DNA of 64,000 nucleotides from an uncultured bacterium. GTDB taxonomy: Bacteria; Myxococcota_A; Bradymonadia; UBA7976; VGTA01. The notes under the pieces were generated by a model that was given only the letters and a program-made list of their open reading frames with translations, was not told the DNA's origin and did no database searches. The stretch covers positions 1-64,000 of the forward strand of contig CALSSE010000014.1 in assembly GCA_943788935.1 (NCBI GenBank), read 5' to 3'. Of the stretch, positions 1 to 8,297 are shown in pieces. Every line of letters begins with the position of its first letter. Positions within the stretch are counted from its first letter, which is position 1. The position numbers and the translations under genes were made by a program.

Positions 1-716
1 CCGTTCATGTAGCACAAGCCTCAACATATAATTTTTTTCCAGCGCTCAGGGTTCATCAATGGTGGGCTGTTAGCTGCAATCGCTTCGTACTCGCCAACAA
101 ATAGAGGAACGCAATTATTAGTCTCGGGGACAACGCTCGCCTCAACTGTTTTAGGGACTTATCTTGTAACCTAAACTCAAGCTAACTCCGGGGCAATCTT
201 CATCGCTCACATCTTCTTATTTTATAGGGGGAGTGACAGGCCTTATGTTACATAGTATTTTAACGGCTGATAAAGATTTTGAGGGTTCCATAAGACTGAG
301 ACCTGGGGCTATCACAACCTTAATCGCCGCCAATAGCTTAAGTCTCACAACCTACCTCATGCGTGAGAGTTTTGATATTGATCGCTCAAGAGTGATCATG
401 ATGGATATCGGAGCGGTAGGGGGCGGTTTAGCTGGCTTAGGCGCAGGATTCTTCATCTTTGGCCAAGATACTTTCGAGAATGACAACACCTTTAAAGTCT
501 TAGCTCTCTCTTCTCTCATTGGAGTCTATGGGCGGCATTTATCTCGCTTATAGCCTCACCCAAAACTACGACGTCTACAAGAAGAACGTTAACAGCCCAG
601 AGGCAGGTGTTGTCACCTTTAATAGCCCTAGCCCTATGGTAGTGACCAGCGTCGATAATGAGCAAGGCGCTCAGTCCTTCGGCTTTGGGCTTAACATACT
701 TAACGGAACCTGGTAA
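1..716 (+). pseudogene. Disrupted multi-pass membrane protein gene (3' part, several frameshifts)
   Basis: No family recognised. Coding character is continuous but changes frame at least twice. Frame 1 runs from about 13 and ends ...GTYLVT at a stop at 172-174. Frame 2 is open from 170 (PKLKLTPGQ...) to 553 and ends ...LIGVYG before a foreign tail. Frame 3 then continues GIYLAYSLTQNYDVYKKN to a stop at 714-716. A further shift near 45-60 is suggested by frame 3 upstream (VAQASTYNFFPALR). Joined, the product has Gly/Ala/Leu-rich membrane segments and a hydrophilic C-terminus of about 55 residues. It extends beyond the left edge. The next gene begins 10 bases after its end, so they may form an operon. 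It is either a decayed gene or a stretch of poor sequence; the frame changes are clear, the cause is not. Confidence 0.55.
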
Positions 717-726
717 GGAGGCGCTC

Positions 727-1107
727 ATGTTCAAATATATCATCACTCTTTCGTTGAGTCTTCCGCTTATGTTCGGATGTACGACCTCTACTCGCTTTAA
801 TACGAATCCAGAGGGCGCCAAAATCTTTGTCAATGGTGACTACATTGGTGACTCTCCAGTAACTTTAGATGACACCAAGTCACTCCCTAGTCGTTATCAC
901 ATTCAGATCAGACATGAGGGCTATAAAGAGCTCGATATGTATCTTGATAAGCGAGCCGAATATATACCGATGGTGCTGAGCGCCATCCCTTATTTCGCCC
1001 CGCTCTTGTTCTGGGGGTATACATTAGACAATAAATACAAATTTGACCTTACCTCGCTTAAGATCGATAAGGGCACTTCAACAGAGAAAGCGAAAAGTAC
1101 CAAATAA
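727..1107 (+). CDS. Small lipoprotein with PEGA-type domain
   Basis: Predicted lipoprotein of 126 residues. The start is ATG 727, chosen over an upstream alternative because a strong ribosome site (AAGGAGG, 716-722) lies just before it and a signal peptide with lipobox LMFGC follows at once. After the Cys come TTSTRFNTNPEGAKIFVNG and IGDSPVTLDD, the layout of PEGA domains (beta-sandwich carbohydrate- or surface-associated modules, usually with a P-x-G-A-x-I/V-x-V-x-G core). A hydrophobic stretch (IPYFAPLLFWGY, about residues 86-97) and a Lys/Ser-rich tail complete it. It follows the broken membrane-protein gene by 10 bases. Family assignment is by motif only and the function is unknown. Confidence 0.8.
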   Translation: MFKYIITLSLSLPLMFGCTTSTRFNTNPEGAKIFVNGDYIGDSPVTLDDTKSLPSRYHIQIRHEGYKELDMYLDKRAEYIPMVLSAIPYFAPLLFWGYTLDNKYKFDLTSLKIDKGTSTEKAKSTK

Positions 1108-1262
1108 CGATTGAGTCTTTTAGAATGAGGTAAAGTCATGGTTAAGAACACTTAATATGTTCAGAAGGCTTAAACGTAGACCTCTCTAAATCATCAAAAC
1201 ATGGCCACTTTTACCCTTGTTTTACAACCTTTTAATCAGTTTTTAAATAAGGTTGAAAGCAA

Positions 1263-1759
1263 ATAAAAAACACTCATTCTCTAGTCTTATAGTCGGATAT
1301 TCTTTGCCATCTTGGATGTGACACTTCAGTTAAATCTACCACAGATATGGTAATCACTTCAGATGATTCACCAGTGGTGATCGAACCTGAAGACATGACT
1401 GCCCAATCTGATGTGGGGGTCACTAACCAAGATATATCTGACCAAAATATATCTGACCAAAATATATCTGACCAAACTATGTCTGACCAGATACCTGTAG
1501 ATGAATGTCAGGATTTAGGTTTTTTAGCCCTGCAGGAGGGTAGTGTGAACCGCCCCATAATCCTGAGTGTTGGGCGGATGGCGCTCCAGTTTGCTATGCA
1601 GTAGACCATCCTCTATCTCTTCGATCTTGCTCAGAAGAGCCCAATGACGGGACATATGGCTTCGGTTGTCCAGAGGGCTACTCAGTATCCAGCCTCTCAG
1701 TATCCAGCCTCTCAGTATCCAGCCTCTCAGTGTCCAGCCTCTCAGTATCCAGTCTATGA
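1263..1759 (+). pseudogene. Degenerate lipoprotein gene with DQNIS-type repeats
   Basis: Remnant of an exported Cys-containing protein. In frame 3 from 1263 one can read a possible signal segment interrupted by TAG at 1290-1292, then CHLGCDTSVKSTTDM, an acidic linker, and three copies of a 15-base unit encoding SDQNI (about 1428-1485). Frame 3 ends at 1602-1604, but the sensible continuation (ECWADGAPVCYAVD...FGCPEGYSV) lies in another frame from about 1556 and runs through five 15-base repeats to TGA 1757-1759. There is no proper start codon or ribosome site. With one internal stop, one frameshift and no start it is most likely a pseudogene of the window's repeat-stalk lipoprotein class. Confidence 0.5.
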
Positions 1760-1790
1760 AGTACTCAGTCTATAAGTACTCAGTCTATAA
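1681..1790. repeat. Two adjacent 15-bp tandem arrays
   Basis: Five copies of CTCAGTATCCAGCCT (1681-1755; copies 4 and 5 carry single substitutions) are followed by two copies of GTACTCAGTCTATAA (1761-1790). The first array lies in the 3' end of the degenerate lipoprotein gene, where it would encode SVSSL repeats. The 15-base period equals five codons. Confidence 0.9.
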
Positions 1791-1862
1791 TCAAAGAGAG
1801 ATAGGAGATGAGCGTTCATTCGCTGTTCTCCACGTTTATTGGGCGGCGAGATATAAGCGACC

Positions 1863-3644
1863 TTACTGGGCGGCGAGATATAAGAGAGCGTAGCTGAGGA
1901 CCGTCAGCACAACGATCACAACTGATGCAGCCTTGGCATGTCGCCAAGGTGTCATATCTACCGGTGGTGGTGGGAGAGGTTCACCAGCGATCTCTTCAGC
2001 GGAGCGTGGCTGAGTCGCAGCGAAGAACACTAAGGTACCGATGGCGAGAGCAAAGCTGATCGCGTAACCGTGTAGCCAATGAAAAAGATCGGCGCCGAAA
2101 AAGCTGAAATAACCATAAGAGCTCATCCCGAGAACAATCGCCCATTTTGCTCCATTAGCTGGTGCTTTTTGGCTTAGAATGCCCACTAAGAAGATAGAGA
2201 TGATCGGTACGCTATAGAGCCCATTAACCTTTTGTAAGTACTCAAAGATGGAGTCAAGGTCAGCTAGAAAAGGAGCGATGAACATCGAAATCGCCGCCAA
2301 AGTCAGCCCAAAGCGCTGACCAATCTTGACGACATGGGCGGCAAGAGCATGTGAGTCATCGAACTGATCGCGAACCTTCTCCTCATAGAACTCAAGACAG
2401 AAGAGAGTAGAAGCGCTGTTCAAGGCGCTGTTGAAAGAGCTTAATATCGAGCCGACGAGGACCGCGGCGAAGAGACCTCTCGCCCAATCAGCGGTGATAA
2501 CGTGTCTGATCATCGCCGGATAGACTTGATCATTAATGGAGATGATCCCATTTAATCGCTCTGCTTCAGCGAGAGACAGAGAGAAAGAATCTTGGTGTTG
2601 AGTGAGCAGAGACTGAGCATATGCCATCGACTCTTGAGAGATCTCGACGCCGCTCGTTTGAAGACTCGCGATCGATCTCTTGAGTGTCTCTAAGTCTATT
2701 TGAACGCTCAAATCTCCAAGCATATGTAGAGCGATCACACCCGGTACACAGAGCATCAAGGGGCCCACTAACTTCATAACCGAAGCAAATAAAACGCCCT
2801 TCTGACCTTCAGCGAGGTTTCGAGCTCCAAGCGCTCTCTGAACCACAACCTGATTAGTAGACCAGTAGAAGACTTGAATAAACATCATCCCTGTTAGCAG
2901 AGTCGGCCAAGGTACGGATGTAGGGCCTCCCCTACGATCTAAGGTAGCGAGTGGGGTAAGGTATTCTGTCTTTTCAGTGAAGACCGTAGTGAGTCCATCC
3001 ATAATGGAGGAGTCACCAAGAGCTTTGAGCGCAAGAATTGGTACCGCAAGTCCACCGATGAGCAGCCCTATTCCATTTAAGGTATCGCTCACCGCCACCG
3101 ACTTTAGTCCTCCAAAGATCGCGTAGGCGCTTCCTAATCCACCGATGAGGATCACCGAGATCCACAAAGGGAAGTTGAACTGAAAGATCGTCTGTAGCGC
3201 TAATGACCCAGTATAGAGGATCGTGGGGAGGAGAACGGTCACATAACCAAATAGAAACAGTCCCGAGACGATTTGACGGACAGAACGATCGAAGCGTTTT
3301 TCTAAAAAAGCGGTTGTCGTCGTGAAGCCGCTAGCGAGATAGTGAGGCAAAAATAAGAGGGCGGTGGCGATCATGGCGAAGGCGGCTAGCGCCTCCCATG
3401 CGATCCCAACCAAATTACCATCTTTAAAGACCGCTCCATTTAGGCCTACGAGCTGCTCTGTAGAGATATTGGTCAAGAGCAGCGAGCCAGCGACCACTGG
3501 CCAAGCGAGCATTCGCCCCCCGGTAAAGAATTCTTCTGTTGGGTTATCTGATTTGTCCATCTTTCTGACAATGAGATAGGTCATGACCGCCACACTGGCA
3601 GTCGCCAAAAAAAAGCTCAAAAACACTGATACATCAGACTCCAT
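1863..3644 (-). CDS. Sodium:solute symporter (SSS/SLC5 family)
   Basis: Inner-membrane Na+-coupled transporter of the SSS family, 593 residues. Many hydrophobic segments span the whole length. The early GGR...W motif (EEFFTGGRMLAW), STEQLVGLNGAVF, ALL-FLPHYL, and the repeat-region NGI..LIGGL and SSFNSALNSASTLF are typical of the family. The substrate (sugar, proline, other solute) cannot be read from sequence. The start is taken at ATG 3644: the Shine-Dalgarno AGGGAGG (3654-3660) directly abuts an upstream ATG at 3653 but is 9 bases from ATG 3644. A hydrophilic insert around residues 300-350 contains SLQTSGVEIS and SLLTQHQD, longer than in many members. A 21-base stretch coding the last residues is repeated just beyond the stop. 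It stands alone; the next gene upstream is over 150 bases away. Confidence 0.88.
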   Translation of the reverse strand: MESDVSVFLSFFLATASVAVMTYLIVRKMDKSDNPTEEFFTGGRMLAWPVVAGSLLLTNISTEQLVGLNGAVFKDGNLVGIAWEALAAFAMIATALLFLPHYLASGFTTTTAFLEKRFDRSVRQIVSGLFLFGYVTVLLPTILYTGSLALQTIFQFNFPLWISVILIGGLGSAYAIFGGLKSVAVSDTLNGIGLLIGGLAVPILALKALGDSSIMDGLTTVFTEKTEYLTPLATLDRRGGPTSVPWPTLLTGMMFIQVFYWSTNQVVVQRALGARNLAEGQKGVLFASVMKLVGPLMLCVPGVIALHMLGDLSVQIDLETLKRSIASLQTSGVEISQESMAYAQSLLTQHQDSFSLSLAEAERLNGIISINDQVYPAMIRHVITADWARGLFAAVLVGSILSSFNSALNSASTLFCLEFYEEKVRDQFDDSHALAAHVVKIGQRFGLTLAAISMFIAPFLADLDSIFEYLQKVNGLYSVPIISIFLVGILSQKAPANGAKWAIVLGMSSYGYFSFFGADLFHWLHGYAISFALAIGTLVFFAATQPRSAEEIAGEPLPPPPVDMTPWRHAKAASVVIVVLTVLSYALLYLAAQ

Positions 3645-3806
3645 TAGAGACATCCTCCCTGCTTATATGCTTCATCTTCAAAATTTGTCATCAGCGTAGA
3701 TGAAGTATATTGATTAAGCAATAAGTGACACACGTCAACATGTTATATAACCGTAGCTTTTATGAACTCGGTAAACCGACACGCTCTTGAGTCAGCGCTA
3801 TTTAGC

Positions 3807-4979
3807 TCATTCGATATCTGACGACTCGCACTCTGCCGGTGCGGTGAGAGGGTTACAACGTGATGGAGACCCTCCGGGTATAATAAATCCGTATTCATCA
3901 GCGGTTGGGACTCTTGGATAATCGGTGCTAATCCAGTGAGCACCAATGAGGAGTGCTCTGTCGCCACGGCTAGTGTCTAAGGTACGTATCTGTTCGCTAT
4001 CGACATCTGAGCGAGTCCTCACCAAATGACCCGCTTCTACAACTCTCCGAATGAGCGCTTCGCTCTGAATAGGGTCATTGATCGAGTGGTAGGCCGCGAA
4101 GGGTGCCTCGAGGTCGCCATAAGCGTCAGGGAACAGCAGACGATCATTTAGGGAACGGCTCAAGAGTGCTTCTCGTAGCGCTCCACCAGCATGAAGAACA
4201 GGGAGCAAAGTACCGCGTACTTCTCCTAAAAGAGGCCAACCTTCTGCCTCTAACCCCGCTCGTAAGCTCTGATAGTCCCTCTTAACGGCGCTCGGGGTAA
4301 GAAGCCGCCCTTCCCCCCAGGTCTCTCTGAGTAAACTCTCCAAGACATTGACAATCTCGGCTTCAGATCGCTCTATCGACTTCACCTCGAGTAGGGTCAG
4401 CAGCGGGTGATGCTGTGGATGACGCGCTGACCATTCGCTCATCACCGTTAGACACTCTCTTAAGGTCTGGCAGTTGGTCTCAGGATCGAAACGTTCGATA
4501 TGATAGACGCGCAGCTCACCATCTCGCTCATAGATATCAAGCTCAAACTGCCTCACACCTTGTTGGCCGAGCTGCTCATCGAGGGGAGCATGGCTATAGC
4601 TCCATGGGGGAATCGTGACCTCGGGGGCCAAATGATAGCTATTATGAGTCCCCAACGCTTGCAGATGATTAACTCGTAAAGAGCGATCGCGTGGATAGCT
4701 CCTCATAGCGGACTCGGCGTCTAGCTCGGCGTCTAGCTCGGCGTCTAGCTCGGCGTCTAGCTCGGCATCTCGCTCGGCATCTCGCTCGGCATCTCGCTCG
4801 GCATCTCGCTCGGCGTCTAGCTCGGCGTCTGGCTCAGCGCCTAGCTCAGCGTCCATTGGGAGAGCAGAACGATGAGAGCGAGACAAGTCCTCGCATCCCC
4901 AAGCACATGACAAGATCAAGGACCCCCATAAAATCGAGTAGATATAATATAGGACTCGATCCACAGAGAAGACCTTCAC
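3807..4979 (-). CDS. Lipoprotein, Ca2+-dependent PI-phospholipase C-like, with repeat stalk
   Basis: Predicted surface lipoprotein of 390 residues resembling bacterial Ca2+-dependent phosphatidylinositol-specific phospholipase C (PI-PLC-C1 family). The catalytic-type segment QALGTHNSYH (His112) is followed by GVRQFELDIYERDG and VYHIERFD (His160), then CL..MSEWSARHPQHHPL and LLEVKS, in the family order. At the N-terminus a hydrophobic segment ends LILSC or WGC (residues 25/29), and residues about 43-90 are tandem DAEL/DAER units that form an acidic-basic stalk. The start is GTG 4979, overlapping the stop of the upstream TetR gene (GTGA), so the two are translationally coupled. Expected activity is cleavage of phosphoinositide-type lipids or related phosphodiesters outside the cell. 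The substrate is inferred from family only. Confidence 0.72.
   Translation of the reverse strand: MKVFSVDRVLYYIYSILWGSLILSCAWGCEDLSRSHRSALPMDAELGAEPDAELDAERDAERDAERDAERDAELDAELDAELDAELDAESAMRSYPRDRSLRVNHLQALGTHNSYHLAPEVTIPPWSYSHAPLDEQLGQQGVRQFELDIYERDGELRVYHIERFDPETNCQTLRECLTVMSEWSARHPQHHPLLTLLEVKSIERSEAEIVNVLESLLRETWGEGRLLTPSAVKRDYQSLRAGLEAEGWPLLGEVRGTLLPVLHAGGALREALLSRSLNDRLLFPDAYGDLEAPFAAYHSINDPIQSEALIRRVVEAGHLVRTRSDVDSEQIRTLDTSRGDRALLIGAHWISTDYPRVPTADEYGFIIPGGSPSRCNPLTAPAECESSDIE
4716..4850. repeat. 12-bp tandem array encoding DAEL/DAER stalk
   Basis: Eleven or so near-identical 12-base units (GGCGTCTAGCTC and GGCATCTCGCTC on the + strand). They are grouped in blocks: four of the first type, four of the second, then variants. 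They sit inside the phospholipase-like lipoprotein gene, between lipobox and catalytic domain. Block structure suggests recent expansion. Confidence 0.92.
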
Positions 4980-5611
4980 TGAGGTAACGTCGCTCCGCCT
5001 CTAGAAGAGGTAAACACAGAGAATGCCAAAGAGAGCGTATTGCGAATGAATTCCGAGTCTTGACCAGAGGTACGGAGCATGGAGGCCAGCCCGATCTGAT
5101 GTAAGAGATATTGAGCGCTGAACGCTATACTTGACTCTGGCTCCCATTCTCCGGAGTCCCGATGACCCTCTAAAAATACTTCATATAATGCTTGAGCTTC
5201 TTCTGCGAGCTCATGGAGTCGTTCAAGGGTCTCTGACCCTAATCGATGTTTACCATACCACATTTTATAAAAGAGGCATCCGCTCTCCATACGCTCAATG
5301 CAAATGAAATCAATCAAGCGATCTAGAGTCACATTTAGGCTCTCCTCTGCCTGCAAAATGTTGACGATCTCGGAGAGAACGACTCCTGCATATCGATCCA
5401 AAGCTGCTCGCATCAATCCATCTTCATTGCCAAATTCACGATAGAGCGATGGCTTAGAGACGTTCGCTAAGCGACAAATAGAATTGATCGAGATATCAGC
5501 GGGGTCATAACGCCAATAGTGAGTCATTGCGACATCTAATATTTTATCGGGATCGATCGTCCGAGGTCGACCTCTCCCTCTACTCACACTACTTAGGTTG
5601 TGATCGTTCAT
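4976..5611 (-). CDS. TetR/AcrR-family transcriptional regulator
   Basis: DNA-binding regulator, 211 residues from ATG 5611 (a GTG at 5650 would add 13 residues; neither has a clear ribosome site). RGRGRPRTIDPDKILDVAM leads into a TetR helix-turn-helix: SINSICRLANVSKPSLYREF, then GNEDGLMRAALDRY, in the first 65 residues or so. The rest is a helical ligand-binding domain with no recognisable ligand signature; GCLFYKMWYGKHRLG is a feature seen in several members. Its stop overlaps the start of the phospholipase-like lipoprotein gene, so it probably controls that gene and itself, likely from the divergent region shared with the SOUL lipoprotein gene. Family assignment is firm; effector and operator are unknown. 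Confidence 0.88.
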   Translation of the reverse strand: MNDHNLSSVSRGRGRPRTIDPDKILDVAMTHYWRYDPADISINSICRLANVSKPSLYREFGNEDGLMRAALDRYAGVVLSEIVNILQAEESLNVTLDRLIDFICIERMESGCLFYKMWYGKHRLGSETLERLHELAEEAQALYEVFLEGHRDSGEWEPESSIAFSAQYLLHQIGLASMLRTSGQDSEFIRNTLSLAFSVFTSSRGGATLPQ

Positions 5612-5804
5612 TTTTAAACCGGCAGGCACCTTAATGTTGGCTATATCCACTTGTATTTAACAACATATGCATTTGTGAAGCTACTTAAAAGACACTATCA
5701 AACGAGGAATAGTTTTGGAAATTTTGTGTTGTAAATTAACATCAGAAAAATCCTCTAACAGCTAACTTATATGTCGACTTCTCTTCTTTTCATAAGGTTA
5801 ATCA

Positions 5805-6464
5805 ATGAAAGCTAGAACGATTATGATCATCTCAATACTGTCCCTCTTTGGATGTGCCTCTCACGCTGACCCTAGAGATAACTATAACAAGGAGCTTGAG
5901 ACGCCTCGTTATCAGATAGCGACTGCTGAAGGTCAGCTTGAGCTCAGAGTCTACGAACCTTATGTGATCGCCTCAGTGACCGTCGAGGGGGATTTCGACT
6001 CATCGAGTCGCCAAGGATTTCGCTTACTCGCAGGTTATATTTTTGGAGCGAACACTTCGCAGACGAAGATTGCCATGACCTCTCCGGTCTCGATCAAGCC
6101 CAATCAACAGCCCGAGACACAGAGTGAGCAGCTCACCATGACCGCTCCGGTCACCACCACCCTCAACAAGGAAGGGAAGTGGACAGTTACCTTCTCTATG
6201 CCATCTAAATATTCTTTAGAGACTTTACCCATCCCCGAAGAGAAGCGAGTACAACTCTCGGTGACTAAGCCTCAGCGATTCGCGGTCAATATTTTCTCTG
6301 GTCGAACCACTCCAGAGAGCTTAAAGATAGAGGAGAAACGCTTGAGAGAATGGATTAAGAGCCAAGGCCTAGAGACGAGAGGTGATGTGACTGTGGCGAG
6401 ATATAACGACCCCTTCACTTTCCCTTGGAATCGTCGTAATGAGATCATGATTGAGGTACCCTAA
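5805..6464 (+). CDS. SOUL-family haem-binding-like lipoprotein
   Basis: Lipoprotein of 219 residues with signal peptide and lipobox LFGC (Cys17). The body matches the SOUL family: TPRYQIATAEGQLELRVYEP, FDSSSRQGFRLLAGYIFGAN, KIAMTSPVS, LTMTAPVTT, and the C-terminal ARYNDPFTFPWNRRNEIMI. SOUL proteins bind haem or tetrapyrrole in some members, but bacterial lipoprotein versions are poorly characterised. The start ATG 5805 has an AAGG-type site 8-10 bases upstream. It is divergent from the TetR gene across about 190 bases and followed by queC after 150 bases. Export to a membrane is inferred from the lipobox. Confidence 0.85.
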   Translation: MKARTIMIISILSLFGCASHADPRDNYNKELETPRYQIATAEGQLELRVYEPYVIASVTVEGDFDSSSRQGFRLLAGYIFGANTSQTKIAMTSPVSIKPNQQPETQSEQLTMTAPVTTTLNKEGKWTVTFSMPSKYSLETLPIPEEKRVQLSVTKPQRFAVNIFSGRTTPESLKIEEKRLREWIKSQGLETRGDVTVARYNDPFTFPWNRRNEIMIEVP

Positions 6465-6614
6465 TAGTTAAGGAGAGGTGTACCCTAGAAGGTGTTCAGA
6501 GGGTGACCTCTCTTCTCAACGATCCTCAGCGATTGACTTTCATATGCATGTCTCCGCTCCTTATGGTATCTAAGGTCGGAATCAATAGATGTCACGGTGC
6601 TTGATGAGGTCATT

Positions 6615-7316
6615 ATGAGTAATGTTCAAGAGAAAAAGGCGGTGGTTTTACTGAGCGGTGGGCTCGACTCGACCACTATCCTCGCTATCGCTAAATCACA
6701 AGGGTATACGCCATATGCGCTTACCTTTCGCTATGGTCAACGTCATGAGGCTGAGCTGCGCGCTGCCAAGCGCATCGCGACCGCTGAGGGGGTCGCTGAG
6801 CATGTGATCGCTGAGATTGATCTACGTATGTTTGGAGGATCTGCCCTCACGAGTGAAGAGCATGAGGTCCCTAAGGGGAGAGCAGAGGGAGAGATGTCGG
6901 AGGGGATACCCATCACTTATGTTCCTGCTCGGAACACCATCTTTCTCTCTTTCGCACTCGCTTGGGCAGAGGTTCTCGGTGCTAAAGATATTTTCATTGG
7001 CGTCAATGCCATTGACTACAGTGGTTATCCTGACTGCCGACCAGAGTATATTGAGGCTTATCGAAAGATGGCCAATCTCGCCACAAAAGCAGGTGTGGAA
7101 GACGAAGGAGAGCTTAACATTCACACACCGCTGATCGATCTAACGAAAGGTGACATCATAAAGCGAGGTATAGAGCTTGGCGTTGACTACAGCGTCACCG
7201 TCACTTGCTATGACCCGACCGCCGATGGGGCGGCATGTGGTGAATGTGACGCTTGTATCCTGAGAATCAAGGGTTTCTTAGAGAATGGTCTAAGCGACCC
7301 TGCGCCCTATCAATGA
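6615..7316 (+). CDS. queC: 7-cyano-7-deazaguanine synthase QueC
   Basis: Cytoplasmic ATP-dependent ligase that converts 7-carboxy-7-deazaguanine to preQ0 in queuosine/deazaguanine biosynthesis; 233 residues, the usual length. The PP-loop SGGLDSTT lies at residues 14-21, followed by ALTFRYGQRHEAEL. YVPARNTIFLS and GVNAIDYSGYPDCRPEY are family blocks. Near the C-terminus the zinc site is CYDPTADGAACGECDAC (Cys at spacing 8-2-2). Start ATG 6615 is preferred over GTG 6597 because GAGG precedes it by a normal distance; the same leader (GAGG...ATTATG) precedes queE. It pairs with queE 24 bases downstream. All key residues are present. Confidence 0.97.
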   Translation: MSNVQEKKAVVLLSGGLDSTTILAIAKSQGYTPYALTFRYGQRHEAELRAAKRIATAEGVAEHVIAEIDLRMFGGSALTSEEHEVPKGRAEGEMSEGIPITYVPARNTIFLSFALAWAEVLGAKDIFIGVNAIDYSGYPDCRPEYIEAYRKMANLATKAGVEDEGELNIHTPLIDLTKGDIIKRGIELGVDYSVTVTCYDPTADGAACGECDACILRIKGFLENGLSDPAPYQ

Positions 7317-7340
7317 GCAATGATCGGTTTTGAGGACATT

Positions 7341-7979
7341 ATGAGCTATACAGTCAAAGAGATGTATTACACCTTGCAAGGTGAGGGGCGACAAGTAGGT
7401 AGAAGCGCTGTATTTTGTCGTTTTACAGGATGCAATCTCTGGAATGGGCGTGAGAGCGACCGAATGAACGCTATCTGTCGATTCTGCGATACTGACTTTA
7501 TCGGGATCGATGGGCCCGGTGGAGGACGCTTCCAGGAGGCCGAGACCTTGGCAGAGTCTATTCAAGATACTTGGCGAGGTGGAGGAGGGACACCGCTAGT
7601 GGTTTTCACTGGAGGAGAGCCACTCTTACAGCTTGATGAGGTGCTCATCAAAGCTTTGAAAGCGAAGTCTTTCGAGATCGCGATCGAGACCAATGGGACG
7701 CGCCTCGCTCCATCCGGAATAGATCATATCTGCGTCAGTCCGAAGGCGAACGCTCCTCTACTCTTAACCGAGGGAACTGAGCTAAAACTCGTCTATCCCC
7801 AAACGGAAGCAGAGGCCCAGCCTGAGCGTTTTATACATTTAAACTTTGAGTATTTTTATCTGCAACCGATGGATGGTCCCAAAAAACAAGAGAACACCCA
7901 AAAAGCGATCGAATATTGCTTGGCACACCCGAGCTGGCGCTTGAGTCTGCAGACTCATAAATATACCGACATTCCCTAA
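7341..7979 (+). CDS. queE: 7-carboxy-7-deazaguanine synthase QueE
   Basis: Radical SAM enzyme that makes 7-carboxy-7-deazaguanine from 6-carboxytetrahydropterin, the step before QueC. Length 212. The cluster-binding motif is of the QueE type with a long first spacing: Cys, 14 residues, Cys, 2 residues, Cys (CNLW...CRFC), followed by DTDF. YTLQGEG at the N-terminus, VFTGGEPLLQ, IETNGT, and CVSPKAN are family signatures. It ends LQTHKYTDIP. Start ATG 7341 carries GAGG at good spacing; an in-frame ATG at 7320 lacks it. It is co-oriented with queC 24 bases upstream, so the two form an operon. Neither queD nor folE is in the window. Confidence 0.96.
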   Translation: MSYTVKEMYYTLQGEGRQVGRSAVFCRFTGCNLWNGRESDRMNAICRFCDTDFIGIDGPGGGRFQEAETLAESIQDTWRGGGGTPLVVFTGGEPLLQLDEVLIKALKAKSFEIAIETNGTRLAPSGIDHICVSPKANAPLLLTEGTELKLVYPQTEAEAQPERFIHLNFEYFYLQPMDGPKKQENTQKAIEYCLAHPSWRLSLQTHKYTDIP

Positions 7980-8297
7980 AAATGAGGCCAGATCAAGGAG
8001 AGGCCCATTAAAATCTATAAAGATTTCATATTTGAGTCAGTCTCATCGTCTCCCTCATATTCTCATGGGTCAAAAAGAGCTCGACTACGTGGGTGTTCTT
8101 GAGTCGTTCCACTATATAGGCTAAGCGAGAGGGTCCTCTGAGAACCCTACTCACTTGGCTTCAAGCACTTAATCTTAACTTAACCTTAGTCGCTCTAAAT
8201 CTTGTTTCTAAAGAGCGACCGGTTAGCGGTCGATCCCCACCTTGACATCATCGACTTGTGAGCGCGATGTCCTCGCTGAGGGGATAGGAAGACTGAC
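7980..8297. other. Convergent intergenic region queE / groEL
   Basis: 318 bases between two converging genes. I see no open frame with coding character. It holds the hairpins described at 8189-8232 and a weaker inverted repeat AGGGT...ACCCT near 8131-8151; none is followed by a good T run. Confidence 0.6.
8189..8232 (-). terminator. Overlapping hairpins downstream of groEL
   Basis: Two alternative stems share bases. GTCGCTCT (8189-8196) pairs with AGAGCGAC (8212-8219) around a 15-base loop. CGACCG (8216-8221) pairs with CGGTCG (8227-8232) around a 5-base loop. They lie about 65-110 bases past the groEL stop on the minus strand. No U-tract follows, so an intrinsic terminator is only a possibility. 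Confidence 0.35.

Noticed and set aside
516..833. A minus-strand ORF across the first frameshifted gene
   Set aside because: It overlaps two plus-strand genes with better coding evidence and has no recognisable features.
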